A stretch of 64,000 nucleotides of DNA from Alistipes putredinis (GTDB taxonomy: Bacteria; Bacteroidota; Bacteroidia; Bacteroidales; Rikenellaceae). Shown in pieces: positions 39,485 to 50,698 of this stretch (positions are counted from its first letter, which is position 1; each line of letters starts with the position of its first letter). Where the stretch lies: contig CP091730.1 of the NCBI GenBank assembly GCA_022009915.1, positions 1 through 64,000 of the forward strand, in the 5' to 3' direction. Both the position numbers and the translations under genes were made by a program. Under the pieces are notes generated by a model that saw only the letters and a program-made list of their open reading frames with translations, did not search any database and was not told where the DNA came from.

Positions 39485-39532
39485 TTCACAGCAGGAAGGG
39501 AGGGCATCGACACCCTCCCTTCCTGCTGTGAA
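39485..39532. terminator. perfect 20-bp hairpin between nhaD and mutA
   Basis: Arms 39485-39504 and 39513-39532 are exactly complementary over 20 bp around an 8-nt loop (CATCGACA). It lies between the nhaD stop and the mutA start, both minus strand, so it probably ends the nhaD transcript, although neither side has a real T-run. Confidence 0.6.
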
Positions 39533-39562
39533 ACGCTTGCCCGACAGTTCAGACAACCGTAA

Positions 39563-40891
39563 TCAAATTCCGAGCAGTCTGACCTCGCAGACATACACCG
39601 CTATTCCGGCGATATATCCGATGAAAGCCGGCAGCGTGATATGCTTGAAATACCACATGAAATTAATCTTTTCCAAGCCCATAGCCACTACGCCGGCAGC
39701 CGAACCGATTATAAGAAGGCTGCCGCCGACGCCTGCACTGTAAGCCAGCAGGTGCCAGAATGTGCCGTCGGCCGCAAACATGGCCGTATACGGATCCGCA
39801 ACGGCGGCATCCGCAATGGGATACATACCCATTGATGCAGCCACGAGCGGAACATTGTCCACTACCGAAGACAAAACGCCTATCAAGGTGTCTATCGCAT
39901 AGACGTTGTGCACCTTGCTGTCGAGGAACTCGGAAAACGAATGCAGTATGCCCGCGCTTTCGAGAGCGGATACGGCCATCAGTATTCCGAGAAAGAACAG
40001 AATCGTCGGCATGTCGATATGTTTGAGCACCTTGGACACACGCTGCTCTATGGACTCCTCTACTCCACGCTTTTTGCCGTACATGATTTCGGTAACCGTC
40101 CACATGATGCCAAGGGCTATTATCATGGCCATATACGGAGGCAGACCCGTAACGGTTTTGTAAACGGGAACGGCCAGCAGAAGCACCACGCCCAGCAGGA
40201 ATATCATCGTGCTCTCGCGGCCGGTTACGAAATTCGGTCTCGAAGATTCGGTCCGCACTCCGCCGGCAGCATCGACCGAACCTCGGACCATACGCGCGGC
40301 GAACACGGCCGGAATGGCAACAGAAACCATACACGGCAGTACGAGCGAGGCAATCAGCCGTCCGGCGGAAACGTTGCCTTTCATCCACAACATGATTGTG
40401 GTAACGTCGCCTATCGGCGACCACGCACCGCCGCTGTTGGCCGCTATGACGATTACGCTGGCGTAAATCCAACGCTCGCGGGCATCCGCTATAAGTTTGC
40501 GCAGCAGCATAATCATTATTATGGTCGTGGTCATGTTATCCAATGCGGCCGACATTACGAATGTTATGCCGGCCAGCAGCCACACCAAGGCGGTTTTGCT
40601 GTGCGTGGTGATATGCCGCGTAATGATGTCGAAACCTCCGTGCAGGTCAATCAAATCCACGATTGTCATGGCTCCGATAAGGAAAACCAGAATCTCGCAG
40701 GCAGAACCCAAAGCCGAAGTTATATCGGCGCCCACCGTCTCGGAAGACTGTCCGGCAAAAAGAATGAATATCGACCACAGCGCCCCGCACATAAGAAGCG
40801 CGATTGCCGACTTGTTGATGCGAATCCACTGTTCGGAGGCTATCAATGAATAGCCGAGAACGAAGACAGCTATCATTACCGGAATTATCAT
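39563..40891 (-). CDS. nhaD: NhaD-type Na+/H+ antiporter
   Basis: Membrane antiporter of the ion-transporter superfamily, 442 residues, about 12 helices. MIIPVMIAVFVLGYSLIASE start; GAMTIVDLIDLHGGFDIITR, LDNMTTTIIMIMLLRKLIAD, ANSGGAWSPIGDVTTIMLWM, SVVDNVPLVAASMGMYPIAD and AGVGGSLLIIGSAAGVVAMG are NhaD hallmarks. The sequence is in frame with the upstream gene with no stop between; start 40889-40891 is set by family length. With Rnf pumping Na+ or H+, a sodium antiporter fits the physiology (inference). Confidence 0.9.
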   Translation of the reverse strand: MIIPVMIAVFVLGYSLIASEQWIRINKSAIALLMCGALWSIFILFAGQSSETVGADITSALGSACEILVFLIGAMTIVDLIDLHGGFDIITRHITTHSKTALVWLLAGITFVMSAALDNMTTTIIMIMLLRKLIADARERWIYASVIVIAANSGGAWSPIGDVTTIMLWMKGNVSAGRLIASLVLPCMVSVAIPAVFAARMVRGSVDAAGGVRTESSRPNFVTGRESTMIFLLGVVLLLAVPVYKTVTGLPPYMAMIIALGIMWTVTEIMYGKKRGVEESIEQRVSKVLKHIDMPTILFFLGILMAVSALESAGILHSFSEFLDSKVHNVYAIDTLIGVLSSVVDNVPLVAASMGMYPIADAAVADPYTAMFAADGTFWHLLAYSAGVGGSLLIIGSAAGVVAMGLEKINFMWYFKHITLPAFIGYIAGIAVYVCEVRLLGI

Positions 40892-41442
40892 ATGCCCGTA
40901 TTTTTTTACAAAAATACTCTTTATCAAGCCGGCGCTCGGAGCGATGAATACCGCCGGCCGATGAATCGGAGCGAAATAGTGCGGCACATAGCGTTGAAGC
41001 TGGCATACGGCTATCTGTCCGTCCTTGTCCCAGTAGCAAACCAGAATCACCGCGGAGTTATCGCCTTTGGGAATGTCGCGCAGTGCTTTCAGGTCGCCCG
41101 TCCGCAGGCATTCCATTACACGCGGCACGCTTTTCTCGTCGTAAAACACCTCGCAGCGTTTCAGCGGCCGGCCCGTCGGAACGTAATACGGAGCCCCGTT
41201 TTTCGAGCCAAGACGCACCGCCGCCACGATAATGCCGCCTACGGCCAGCACGCCTCCGAGCAAAAGCAGGGTCGAAGCTATGTTCGCACCCGCATCGCCC
41301 TGCGGCATCAGGTAACATGCCGCAACCATCGCTATGCCGACGACAATGGCACAAAGCGCACCGGAAATACTTTTTACCTCTTTTTTTATATCTTGCAGTT
41401 CGAAAAACCGCCTCGTCTATCGACTTATAATCGTTTTTCCAT
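40892..41442 (-). CDS. small membrane protein of unknown function
   Basis: About 180 residues read from MEKNDYKSIDEAVFRELQDI (ATG at 41440-41442, one base missing in an A-run and a second shift near 41402). Two membrane helices (about 30-75: SGALCAIVVGIAMVAACYLM and LLLLGGVLAVGGIIVAAV), then a soluble part GRPLKRCEVFYDEKSVPRVM and YFAPIHRPAVF. No stop separates it from nhaD; another frame gives TGA TAA near 40930, so a missed indel is likely and true fusion unlikely. Family not recognised. Confidence 0.55.
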
Positions 41443-41604
41443 AATCGTATTCTTTTTTTCTTTGTTTTTTTATAATAATATATAATCGTATATAGAACAG
41501 GTGCATCTTCGACAACGGCCCTTGCTGACCTCGGCCGAAATCGAAAAGGTTTCGGAAAGAGAATAACCTTCCCTTTCCTAATTAATTGAAAAAAATATGG
41601 AAAA

Positions 41605-42078
41605 CTAAATCCGCAGCCGGTGCAGCATGTACACGTAGCGCACTACCGCATCTTTCGAAATGCAGTCCGCGGTCCGTCTCCGTACAGGCAATACGCGCTG
41701 CGGAGCATCGCTTTCGGCGGGACGTCGGAACGATTGATGATGGAATCGGCCGTTCGGAATCTCGGATTGCGAACTCCGGCTGCAATACTCGGTCGTCTGC
41801 ACCGGAGAGACGAATAGCGAATTGGCCTCTATGGCATAGTCATCGGAGCCGCCGGCCGGCAATTCGGCGAGCACGGCACGCTCGCAGCCCGTCTCGGGCT
41901 CGCTATCGCGCACTGGACTCTCCCCTGCCTGCCGCGAATATTCCGAGAGCAAGGAGCCAAAAACGATATTATTGTCAAAAAGCGTTTCATATCCGAAACC
42001 TGTACGACGATTACAAAAATAGATATTTTTTTCGCAATATCGGCAACCTGCGACCGAATTTTTCATATTTTTGTCCAA
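41605..42078 (-). CDS. doubtful hypothetical protein
   Basis: 157 codons without a break, text such as ERAVLAELPAGGSDDYAIEA that is acidic and protein-like, but no known family and a poor N-terminus (MDKNMKNSVAGCRYCEKN). The region 41443-42094 has no better gene on either strand. It may be a fragment with unseen shifts. Confidence 0.3.
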   Translation of the reverse strand: MDKNMKNSVAGCRYCEKNIYFCNRRTGFGYETLFDNNIVFGSLLSEYSRQAGESPVRDSEPETGCERAVLAELPAGGSDDYAIEANSLFVSPVQTTEYCSRSSQSEIPNGRFHHQSFRRPAESDAPQRVLPVRRRTADCISKDAVVRYVYMLHRLRI

Positions 42079-42094
42079 GCAGCGTATCGCACAT

Positions 42095-43196
42095 ATGGGA
42101 CTGAACGAGGACGGAAATTCATGGTGGCGGTTCTCCGCCCGCGAGCGGAGGGCGATATTGCTGCTTCTGCCGCTGCTCGGAGCTTTGTCCTATATAATAT
42201 ACAGGGCCTCACAGCCGCGATTCGAACATAATTTCACGCGCTATGCCGACCAAGCGTGCATGGAAAGCCCTATCTCCTCCGCCGCACCTGACAGCGTCGC
42301 TCTATTCGACTTCGACCCGAATACGGTACGGTTCCACGATTTGTGCCGGCTCGGGTTCACCCGTTCGCAGGCCGCGTCCATAATACGATATCGCACTTCG
42401 GGCAAGGTTTTCGCCATACCGGAGGACTTCGCAGCATGCTACGCGGTGGACGAAGAAAAATACATGCAGCTGTTACCTTATATAAAAATATCGCCGCAGT
42501 TCGCACTCTCCCCAGCGCCTAAAAAAGACCGACCCGCAGCCGCAGTGCCGGAAGATTCGGAGGACCCGTTTCCTTTCATGCCCGACACAATCTCCGCCCG
42601 AGGATTGTGCCGCCTCGGCTTTTCGCCGAAACAGGCCCGCGTAATAGTCGATTTCAGGCAAAAAGCGCGGAGGGTTCGGCAGTCCGGAAGAGTTCGGTGA
42701 GTGTTTCGTGGTCTCGGAGAGCAAACTCGAAGAACTGCGCCCCTACATGGTTTTCGAGCAGCCGGAGCCTGAACCTAAAAAACCGGACAAGGTGGAGCTC
42801 AACACCGCCGACTCGGCCGCCCTGCGTTCGGTCTACGGAATCGGAGCCAAGACCGTCGGTGAAATAATCGCCTATCGCGAGCGTTTGGGAGGGTTTCACG
42901 ACATCGGGCAAATAGCCGAAGTAAGAGGCGTAACCGAACGCAATTTCGAGAGGATATGTCCGCAAATATGCGTCGATACTTGCATAATTAAAAAAATTGA
43001 TATTAACTTTGCACCCGCAAAGGCTTTGGAGGGTCATCCCTACATTTCGCCTTTGACGCTAAGGAAATTACTGAAACAAAGACAATTGAAAGGAGGTTGG
43101 GGCTCGATAGAAGATTTATTGAACGATAAAATCTTTACACCGCAGGAGGCGAAACGCATCGCTCCCTATCTGGTTTTCGGAAGCGAAAACCGATGA
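42095..43196 (+). CDS. ComEA-like helix-hairpin-helix protein
   Basis: About 366 residues. One N-terminal membrane helix (ILLLLPLLGALSYIIY, about 22-40), then three HhH modules: FDPNTVRFHDLCRLGFTRSQ, ISARGLCRLGFSPKQARVIV, and the most typical one VELNTADSAALRSVYGIGAK with GGFHDIGQIAEVRGVTE. HhH modules of this type bind DNA in ComEA competence proteins. One shift near 42663. Start 42095 lies 22 bp after a TATTTTTG box (42066-42073); an upstream ATG at 42071 would overlap that box. Confidence 0.85.
43004..43011 (+). promoter_or_regulatory. internal promoter box in comEA 3' part
   Basis: TAACTTTG matches TAnnTTTG, about 230 bp before rpsU; it could provide comEA-independent rpsU transcription. 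It lies inside coding sequence, so chance is possible. Confidence 0.35.
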
Positions 43197-43238
43197 ACCG
43201 ACCTTAAAAATTTCAATTAACTTAAAAAATTACTCGAA

Positions 43239-43432
43239 ATGATTATCATGCCTATCAAAGAGGGCGAAAACATCGAAAGGGCTCTCAAAAAATTCAAAAG
43301 AAAAATACGAACGCACCGGCGTCCTCAAAGAACTCCGCCGCCGTCAGTATTTCACCAAGCCCCTCGATTGCCGCTCGCGAAGCCAAACTGCACGCAATCT
43401 ACGTGGAGCACATGCAAAAAGACGAGGAGTAG
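43239..43432 (+). CDS. rpsU: 30S ribosomal protein S21
   Basis: 63 residues: MIIMPIKEGENIERALKKFK, then YERTGVLKELRRRQYFTKPS after one extra A near 43307, then IARREAKLHAIYVEHMQKDE after one extra C near 43366. Normal S21 length and order. Confidence 0.93.
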
Positions 43433-43480
43433 AGAGTTCTCCCCGCTCTTTTTTTCAAACAATAACGACCTACAAATACA

Positions 43481-43515
43481 AAAAGACCGCCAATCGAAAG
43501 GGACGGTCTTTTGTG
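43481..43515 (+). terminator. rpsU terminator
   Basis: AAAAGACCG (43481-43489) pairs with CGGTCTTTT (43504-43512). Confidence 0.75.
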
Positions 43516-43549
43516 TTTTTACGTGTAATACATTAACTTTGTTATCCGT

Positions 43550-44856
43550 ATGAATTCGAAATACAAGATAATGATTATCAACCTGCTTATTGCCGTCGCA
43601 ATAAGCATGGTGGTGAATTTCTCATATATCCTCTCCATGCTCATGGAGGAGAGCCGCGAACGAGACAATCACCGCATCGCCTCCGACGAACAGCTACCCA
43701 TGCGCGAGGGAGTGCTCGTCACCCACCCCCGACGGATACGGATACATCGTATCGGCCGACACTGCCGACAGCGTCTACGCTCCCGCTTCGCGCATATGGC
43801 GTTACGGGCTCAAATCCGGTCAGAAGCTCTCGGTCACCGTAGCTCCTCCATGGCACGAGAGCGGTCACCCCGTAATGATGATGGTCCAGACGGTGGACGG
43901 AGAGGAATTCGATTACGGCGAACTTTTTCAACCGGCCGTCGGACACGGTGATTTTTCATATTCCAGCTCTGCTTCTACATCGTACTGGCATTCATTCTAC
44001 TAAGTATAATAACCGCCCGAAGTTCCAAAGGCTCGTCGCTCAAAAAGCTACGTCATGCGGTTCATGTATTGCACGGCAATCACGCTCGGAATGTATTTTT
44101 CTGGCGCCGGTAGTCGCACGCACCGGCGAGGTAATGCCCATTTTCGGCCGCACGCAGTTTCTCATCGACCCGATGGAGATACTCAAATGCTCCTTCACGC
44201 TCGTGGTGGCCATGCTCTACGGCCGCACGTTCCAGCTCATCACTCTGCGGCAGGAGATTGTCTTGGAGAACGAACATCTGAAAAACGAGAATCTGATGGC
44301 CCGCTACACGATGCTCGTAAATCAGATAAACCCCCATTTTCTGTTCAACTCGCTCAATTCGCTCTCGATGCTGGTGCGCGAAGACAAGAAAGAGAGCGCA
44401 CTGACATACATCGAGAGGCTTTCGTACACGTTCCGCTACATAATACGTAACGAACAGCACAGGCTGCTTCCCCTGAGCAGCGAAATGGAGTTCTTGGACG
44501 CATACAAATACCTGCTGGAAATCAGATACGCCGACAAGCTGTTCTTCGACATAGACATAGACCACGACAAACTCGGAATGAGCCTGCCTGCCCTTTCCGT
44601 ACAGCCGCTCATCGAGAATGCCGTCAAGCACAACAGCATCACGCGAGGCAATCCATTGCGCATATCCATCTCGACGGAAAACGATTTTCTGGTCATATCC
44701 AACCCCATACGCCCGAAAATGGAGCCGGAGAACGGTACGGGTATAGGACTGAAAAACCTGTCCAGCCGCTACAAGCTCCTCACTGGTAAAAACATCGAGA
44801 TAGTAGACGACGGGCAGAAGTTCACCGTAAGACTGCCGCTGTCGCAAAACGCATAG
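43550..44856 (+). CDS. LytS-like sensor histidine kinase (His_kinase family)
   Basis: About 435 residues. N-terminal helix IMIINLLIAVAISMVVNFSY, an extracytoplasmic part with VTPDGYGYIVSADTADSVYA, then further helices (CFYIVLAFILLSIITA, YCTAITLGMYFLAP), then the cytoplasmic kinase: NQINPHFLFNSLNSLSMLVR with the phosphorylated His, and VQPLIENAVKHNSI and GTGIGLKNLSSRYKLL for ATP binding. Shifts near 43728, 43935 and 44050-44100. A promoter TAACTTTG (43534-43541) with TTTG 20 nt upstream (43510-43513) leaves almost no leader. Partner regulator gene follows in 16 bp. Confidence 0.88.
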
Positions 44857-44872
44857 AAAAAAACAGAGAGAG

Positions 44873-45635
44873 ATGAAAGCTGTAATCATAGAGGACGAAA
44901 CCGCCGCAAGCGTCAATCACACTCGGTTCTGAGGAAAGTAATTCCGGGCATCGAAATTTCGGCCGTACTGGAAAGCATAGCCGAGAGCATCGAGTATTTC
45001 GGCTCGCAGCCCATGCCCGATTTGGTCTTCATGGACATACACCTCGCCGACGGTGAGGCGTTCCGTATCTTCGAGGCAGTGCAGATTACCTGCCCTATCG
45101 TATTCACCACCGCATACGACCAGTACGCATTGGAGGCATTCAAGGTAAACAGCATAGACTATCTGCTCAAACCGATAAAGGAGAGCGACATATCGCGGGC
45201 CGTGGACAAGCTCATGCGGCTGTCCGGAACGGACAAGCTCGAATACGGGCAAAGAGTTTCGAATATGGTGCGAGAGCACGAACGGCAGAAAACCTTCCTC
45301 ATATCCGTAAGGGACAAAAATCGTGCCTCTCAAAGTCGAAGACATCGCCTATCTGTACACGTTCAACGAAAAGGTTTCGGCCTATACCCGCGACGGGCAG
45401 GTGCTCCCGATGGACAAAAGTCTGGACAGGCTGGCCAAAATGCTTCCCCCAAAAACGATTTTTCAGAGCCAACCGGCAGTTCATCATATCGCGCAGCGCC
45501 ATAAAGGACATATCCGTATGGTTCGGCAGCCGTCTGTCGCTGAACCTTACTCCCGCCGCGCCCGAAAAACTCGTCATAAGTAAGGACCGAGTGCCCGAAT
45601 TCAAACGCTGGCTGGCTCAGTACGACCCCCTGTAA
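44873..45635 (+). CDS. LytTR-family response regulator
   Basis: About 253 residues. Receiver domain: MKAVIIEDETAA with acidic pocket, PDLVFMDIHLADGEAF with the phospho-acceptor Asp, YDQYALEAFKVNSIDYLLKP. LytTR DNA-binding domain: VPLKVEDIAYLYTFNEKVSA, FFRANRQFIISRSAIKDISV. Shifts near 44915, 45322, 45450 and smaller ones. Forms a two-component pair with the upstream kinase. Confidence 0.9.
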
Positions 45636-45701
45636 ACGGCTGTTCACCGCAAGATTCGGGCGATTCGCCGATTCGTCGGCTGACATGCCGCCGTCATGCG
45701 T

Positions 45702-45709
45702 TATATTTG
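45702..45709 (+). promoter_or_regulatory. -7 box before DUF4890 gene
   Basis: TATATTTG, consensus match, about 68 bp before the gene. Confidence 0.5.
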
Positions 45710-45776
45710 CAAACAGAAAAAAACGAAAACAACTTTTTTCCAAGAATCACAGATGTTCAATTTAATTCAAAAGACG

Positions 45777-46332
45777 ATGAGAAAGTTGATAACGGCGGCT
45801 TTAGTGTCGGTCATGTTCCTGACGACGGCTTCGGCACAAAACAGACAGGATGCACAGCAAAAGCAGCAGCCCTCCGTTGAACAGATTGCAGAGCAAAGGA
45901 CCGAGCGAATGGTCAAAAATGCTTTCGCTGGACGATAAGCAGAAGGAGCAGACTCTACAAACTCAATCTGAAAACCGTGAAAAAGCAGCGGGCGGCAGAG
46001 ACGAAAAATGGCGAAACTGATGAAACAGGCGAAAAAAAGGAGGCTGCCCAGGTGCGCAGCGAATTCGACACTTCGCTCAAAGGCATTCTCTCGGCCGAAC
46101 AACTGCAAAAAAATATAACGAAAAGAAAGTCAAGCCGCACAATCCGCGGGAAGGCATGTCGCGCAAATCCATGCCGGAGAACCCCGCAGCAGACTGCTCC
46201 GCACAAGAGAACTGCTGCCCGAAAGAGTGTCCCTGCACGGCACCGGCTCATAATGCCGGCCCGCAAAAAGGAGACGGCATGCACGGCGGCCCGCACAAAA
46301 AAGATACTGCTCGAAAACCCGAGATAAAGTAA
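45777..46332 (+). CDS. DUF4890-type exported protein (Spy/CpxP-like)
   Basis: About 185 residues. Signal peptide MRKLITAALVSVMFLTTASA. Then PSVEQIAEQRTERMVKMLSL and LDDKQKEQLYKLNLKTVKKQ, a helical Lys/Gln-rich pattern like periplasmic Spy/CpxP chaperones, FDTSLKGILSAEQLQKYNEK, and a tail rich in Cys and Pro (NCCPKECPC), possibly metal-binding. Shifts near 45920, 45945 and 46110. Just upstream of a TonB-receptor-like gene. Confidence 0.7.
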
Positions 46333-46387
46333 AGGCACAGTTGTTTTTTTCATAAAAAAGAACTGGATTGGTTAGGTTATTTGTTGG

Positions 46388-46423
46388 TGAGGGGCTTACT
46401 TAGGTCGGTGGCCCCTCATTTTT
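46388..46423 (+). terminator. terminator after DUF4890 gene
   Basis: TGAGGGGC (46388-46395) pairs with GCCCCTCA (46411-46418), then TTTTT. Confidence 0.8.
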
Positions 46424-46472
46424 GAAACCTGACAGACGCATACCCGAAGAACAAAAAAACCGCAAATACGAC

Positions 46473-49408
46473 ATGAAGAAATTCATTACAATCTGCCTGT
46501 CGCTCTTATGCGCCCTCGGCTCGCACGCCCAGCAAAGGTCTGCCGTAACGGGCGTAATATACGATTCGGTTCAAAAGCAGGGATTGCTCGGAGCCGTCGT
46601 GGAGCTGATTCAGGCATCCGACACCACGCAACGCAAACAGGCGGTTACGTCGATAGGAGGAAAATACACGATTAACGATGTAAAGCCGCAGCAGTACACC
46701 CTGCGGGCCATTTATCTCGGATACCAGACCGCCGAGATGCCCCTAACGGTCAAGGGCGCCAAATTCACCGCCGACACCTTGGTCATGCGTCAGGGCATCG
46801 AGTCTGAAAGCGGTGGTCAAGGAGGCGCAGGCGCTGCGCACGTCGCAAAACGGCGACACGATAATCTATAACGCCGACGCATTCAAGGTTACCAAGGACG
46901 CCGAAGTGGAGAGTCTGCTCGCCAAGATGCCCGGCGTCAAGGTCGAGGACGGCAAGGTCGAGGCTCAGGGCGAAGAGGTCAAGAAGATTCTGGTGGACGG
47001 CCGCGAGTTTTTCGGCGACGACGTCTCCACGGCAATCAAAACCCTGCCTGCCGAAGCGGTGAAATCGGTCGAGGTGTTCGACAAACTCAGCGACAATGCC
47101 GAATTTACCGGCATGGACGACGGTGAAGGATATAAGGCCATAAACATCGTGACGCACGACAACATGCGCAAAGGAACTTTCGGCAAGGTTTACGGCGGCG
47201 TGGGATACGAGCCCAAGAAAGGCGAGTCAGACAAACTCTACGGCATAGCGGGCGGCAACGTCAGTTTCTTCAACAACACGGCCAAATGGACCGTCATGGC
47301 GCTGGCCAACAACCTCAACCAGCAGAATTTCTCGTTCGACGACATTCTGGGCGTCGCGGGCAGCGACCGCGGGGCGATGGTTCGGCCTACGGCCGGCATA
47401 GCGCATGCTGCGGCGTTGAAAATCAACCTCGTGGATACGTGGGGCAAGAAAAAAAGAACTTCAAGTTCGAAGGCAACTATTCGTTCAACACCTCCAACAC
47501 CACCAACGACAAAATCACCGACAGAGAGTACTATCTTACCCAGCAGGAACAGGACCAGGCAGAGGATGCGCTGTTCTTCTCGCGTGCATCGGGCGACAAC
47601 ATCTACTCCCGTCTCTACTCGCTCGACAACAGCGAACAGTTCAACATGAACCACCGCATCTTCGCACGCATGGAATACAAGACGGAGAATCACAGGCTCA
47701 TGATTCGTCCCGTACTCAGCTACCAGACCAACAGAAACGACGCCACCTCGCAGGACACGTACTATCCGGTGGATTCGCTGGGCAACATAATAGTGCTGCC
47801 CGGGTGGAACACCAACAAGCGTTACGGCATAAACGGCCGGCTCGGAATAAATTACAGCGTAAAGCTCGGCAAGAGCGGCCGTACACTCAATTTCTCGTTC
47901 GACGGCAACTATTCCAAAACGGATGCGAACAGAAACAACCTGTCGATGAAAGACCTCGGCGACACGGTCCGTCAAAAGTCGGTTACCGATAATTACAGTT
48001 ACAGCCTCAACGGAGGAATTACCTACACGGAGCCGGTGAGCAAATCCTCGCACGTGACTCTGGATTACAGAATCGGGTACAACTACTCCAACGCCGACAA
48101 ACTGACGCGGCTTTATGAAAACGGCGTGTTCGGAGACATCGACCCCGCATATTCGAATACCCACAATACGGATTATATCACGCACAGAGTAGGCCCCGGA
48201 TACAACTACAACAAGGACGGAAACAATATCTCGGCCAGCGTGTCGTACCAGTACTCCACCTTGACCAGCAACCGGACCTACCCGATAAGCACCTCGCTGC
48301 CAAAAACCTCGTTCAACAACGTTACCTATGCGGTGATGACGCGCTTCAAGTTCAACCAGCAGAACTCACTGAGGTTTCGCATAAGCTCCTCCACCAGCAA
48401 CCCCTCGGCCGACCAGTTGCAGGACGTGGTGGACATTTCGAACGTGAACAACATATCGGCCGGAAACCCGAACCTCGTGCCCTCGTACACGCACCGCGGA
48501 TTTCTGCGCTACCAATACTCGGGTTTGGAAAAGGGAACGTCGCTGATGATAAACATCGGCGGCCAGATGACGCAGAACTACATTGCCAACTACGTGGTGA
48601 TGAACTCGCCCGGGTATGAAGTAAAGGATTCCGAGGGCAACACGATGGCCACCCTTTCCTCCACAGGACAGTTCTCCAAACCGGTAAACATGGACGGTTT
48701 CTGGCGCGTGTTCGGAGGCATCGGATACGGATTCCCGATAAACTTCATCAAAAGCAACCTGAACATCGACCTCGGCGGCTCGTTCCAGCAATCCCCGACC
48801 TATATCAATACCATAAAGAACATATCCAAAAAGGTCGAGGGCATGGGCGGCATCACCATAGGCAGCAACATCAGCGAGTACGTGGATTTCACGCTGCGCT
48901 ACAACGCGAGCTACAACAGAATCATCAACTCGTTCAACTCGTCGAGCAACAGCGAGTACCTGCGCCACGGAGCCAGCGGCAACATAAAGTTCGTGGCAAG
49001 ATTCGGATTGACGGCCACGGTAAACGCCACTTACAACCAGTATCTCGGATTGGGCAAAAGTTCGCTGAACAACGAATACCTGCTTCTGAACGCATCGGTC
49101 GGCATGAAGGTGGGCAAGCGTCAGGCTGAGGCGAAATCAGCGTGTTCGCCAACGACATTCTGGGCCAGAACCAGAGTTTCTCCCGCAACTGGGCGGCGAC
49201 ATACATGGAAAACGTCACCAACAGCATAATCGGCCGCTATTTCGGCGTGCAGTTCGTGTACAACATCCGCAGCTTCGGAAAAAAGGGGTCCAAAGACGCA
49301 TCCCTGTACGAGGGTATAGACAACAAGACCGATTTCGAAGGTACGGGAATGGGACGTCGCACGGGCGGCTTCGGACCCGGGTTCGGCGGACCTCCTCCCG
49401 GAAGGTAG
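46473..49408 (+). CDS. TonB-dependent receptor-like outer-membrane beta-barrel protein
   Basis: About 978 residues. Signal peptide MKKFITICLSLLCALGSHAQ; carboxypeptidase-regulatory-like domain (VTGVIYDSVQKQGLLGAVVE, residues about 25-105); plug-like region (NADAFKVTKDAEVESLLAKM, PGVKVEDGKVEAQGEEVKKI, ILVDGREFFGDD); then a barrel of the outer-membrane beta-barrel family (OMP_b-brl) up to a Gly/Arg/Pro-rich end GRRTGGFGPGFGGPPPGR. Shifts near 46803, 47452 and 49131. No SusD-like gene adjoins, so it is not a Sus pair; ligand unknown. Confidence 0.88.
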
Positions 49409-49416
49409 AGGAACGG

Positions 49417-49452
49417 AAAAACAGGCATCGAAAGAAGTCGATGCCTGTTTTT
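49417..49452. terminator. bidirectional terminator
   Basis: AAAACAGGCATCGA and TCGATGCCTGTTTT pair perfectly around AAGAAG, with T-runs on both sides; shared by the TonB-like gene and the convergent MFS gene. Confidence 0.88.
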
Positions 49453-50690
49453 TTATCTTAACTTATGCGTATTGAAATGCGGGGCGGCCACCTTTACGAA
49501 CCAGACGAATGCAATCAGAGCAAGCGCCAAATCCGCGCAATAAACGAACCCGAGACCGAAACGCTGGGCAAGAAGTCCTCCGAAATACATTCCGATGCCG
49601 ATGCCCACGTCCCAGCCCGTCAGATATGTGGCGCTGGCCGTCGCCCTGCGGCTGTTGGGCGCGAGGTTGATGAAAAGGGTGTTGTATGCGGGAAACAGAG
49701 TGCCGTATCCGAACCCGATGAAAAATGCAGCGGCGAAGTACGCGACATAGCCCAGCGTCAGGCTGCACGAAGCGGCCGAAGCGAGCAGAGCCTCGCACAC
49801 CAATCCCACGAAGAGAATCATGATGCCCTGCGTTATCACCTGCGTAACCAGACCGCGGTCCACTCTCTTGCCCGAACCTATCCTCGATACGATAAGTCCG
49901 ACGGCCATGACGGTAAAGAAAAACCCCGTATTAGCCGTCATGCCCAACTCGGACGCATACAACGCGATGAAAGAGGTGGTCATGCCATAGGGAATGGCGA
50001 GCAGAAGCAGCGAAATGCAGCTGCGTATGCCCTCCACGAGGAAGAATCTGTCTATCGACAACACGCTGTTGCGGGTCTGCGGAATCTTCTTTTGGACACG
50101 CACAGAAAGTGCGAATAAAAGCCCCACCGAACCGGTGATTATCGAACACAGGAATATATAGTCGAAGTTGCCGCTGGCCGTTATGAACAGACCTATCATC
50201 GGGCCCATGCTCATGGCGAGGTTGTTCATCACTCCGTAATAGCCTAATCCTTCGCCTCGGCGCGAAGAGGGCATGACGTCGATTACCAGCGTATTACCGG
50301 TCGTCGTGACCGTACCGAACGCGAACCCGTGGAACACGCGCAGAATCGTAAACACTGTGAGCGTGGCCGCGAGCAGATAACCGACAAATATCGAAATGAA
50401 AAGAAAATAGGCTATGATATACACGGGCTTGCGGGAAAAGGCATCGGCCAGAAAGCCCGAGAACGGACGCACCAGCAGCACCGCGACCGTGTAGCACGAA
50501 AGTATCACTCCGACCGTGCTTTTGGATGCTCCGAAAACCTCTATCAGATAGAACGGCAGCGTGGGCACCAGCAGATAGAACGAAAAAAACACATCATGAA
50601 GTTGGCTATGCACACGAAAACATAGTCCCGCGTCCACGAGCTTGTCGGCAGGCGCCGACCCCGAAGTTGAAACGATTTTTTTCCGTAGTA
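49453..50690 (-). CDS. MFS transporter
   Basis: About 400 residues, 12 membrane helices. WTRDYVFVCIANFMMC opens the first helix (read across shifts near 50590-50615), LLVPTLPFYLIEVFGASKST follows, RPFSGFLADAFSRKPVYIIA is the MFS loop 2-3 motif, and SRRGEGLGYYGVMNNLAMSM a further block typical of drug-efflux-type MFS. Start not certain because the frame also runs into the upstream RibD-like gene. Substrate unknown. Confidence 0.82.
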
Positions 50691-50698
50691 TTAAATTT

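Noticed and set aside
43550..45635. Programmed frameshifting in the LytS/LytTR pair
   Set aside because: Shifts are scattered, lack a slippery site with pseudoknot, and occur at the same rate as in ribosomal protein genes.
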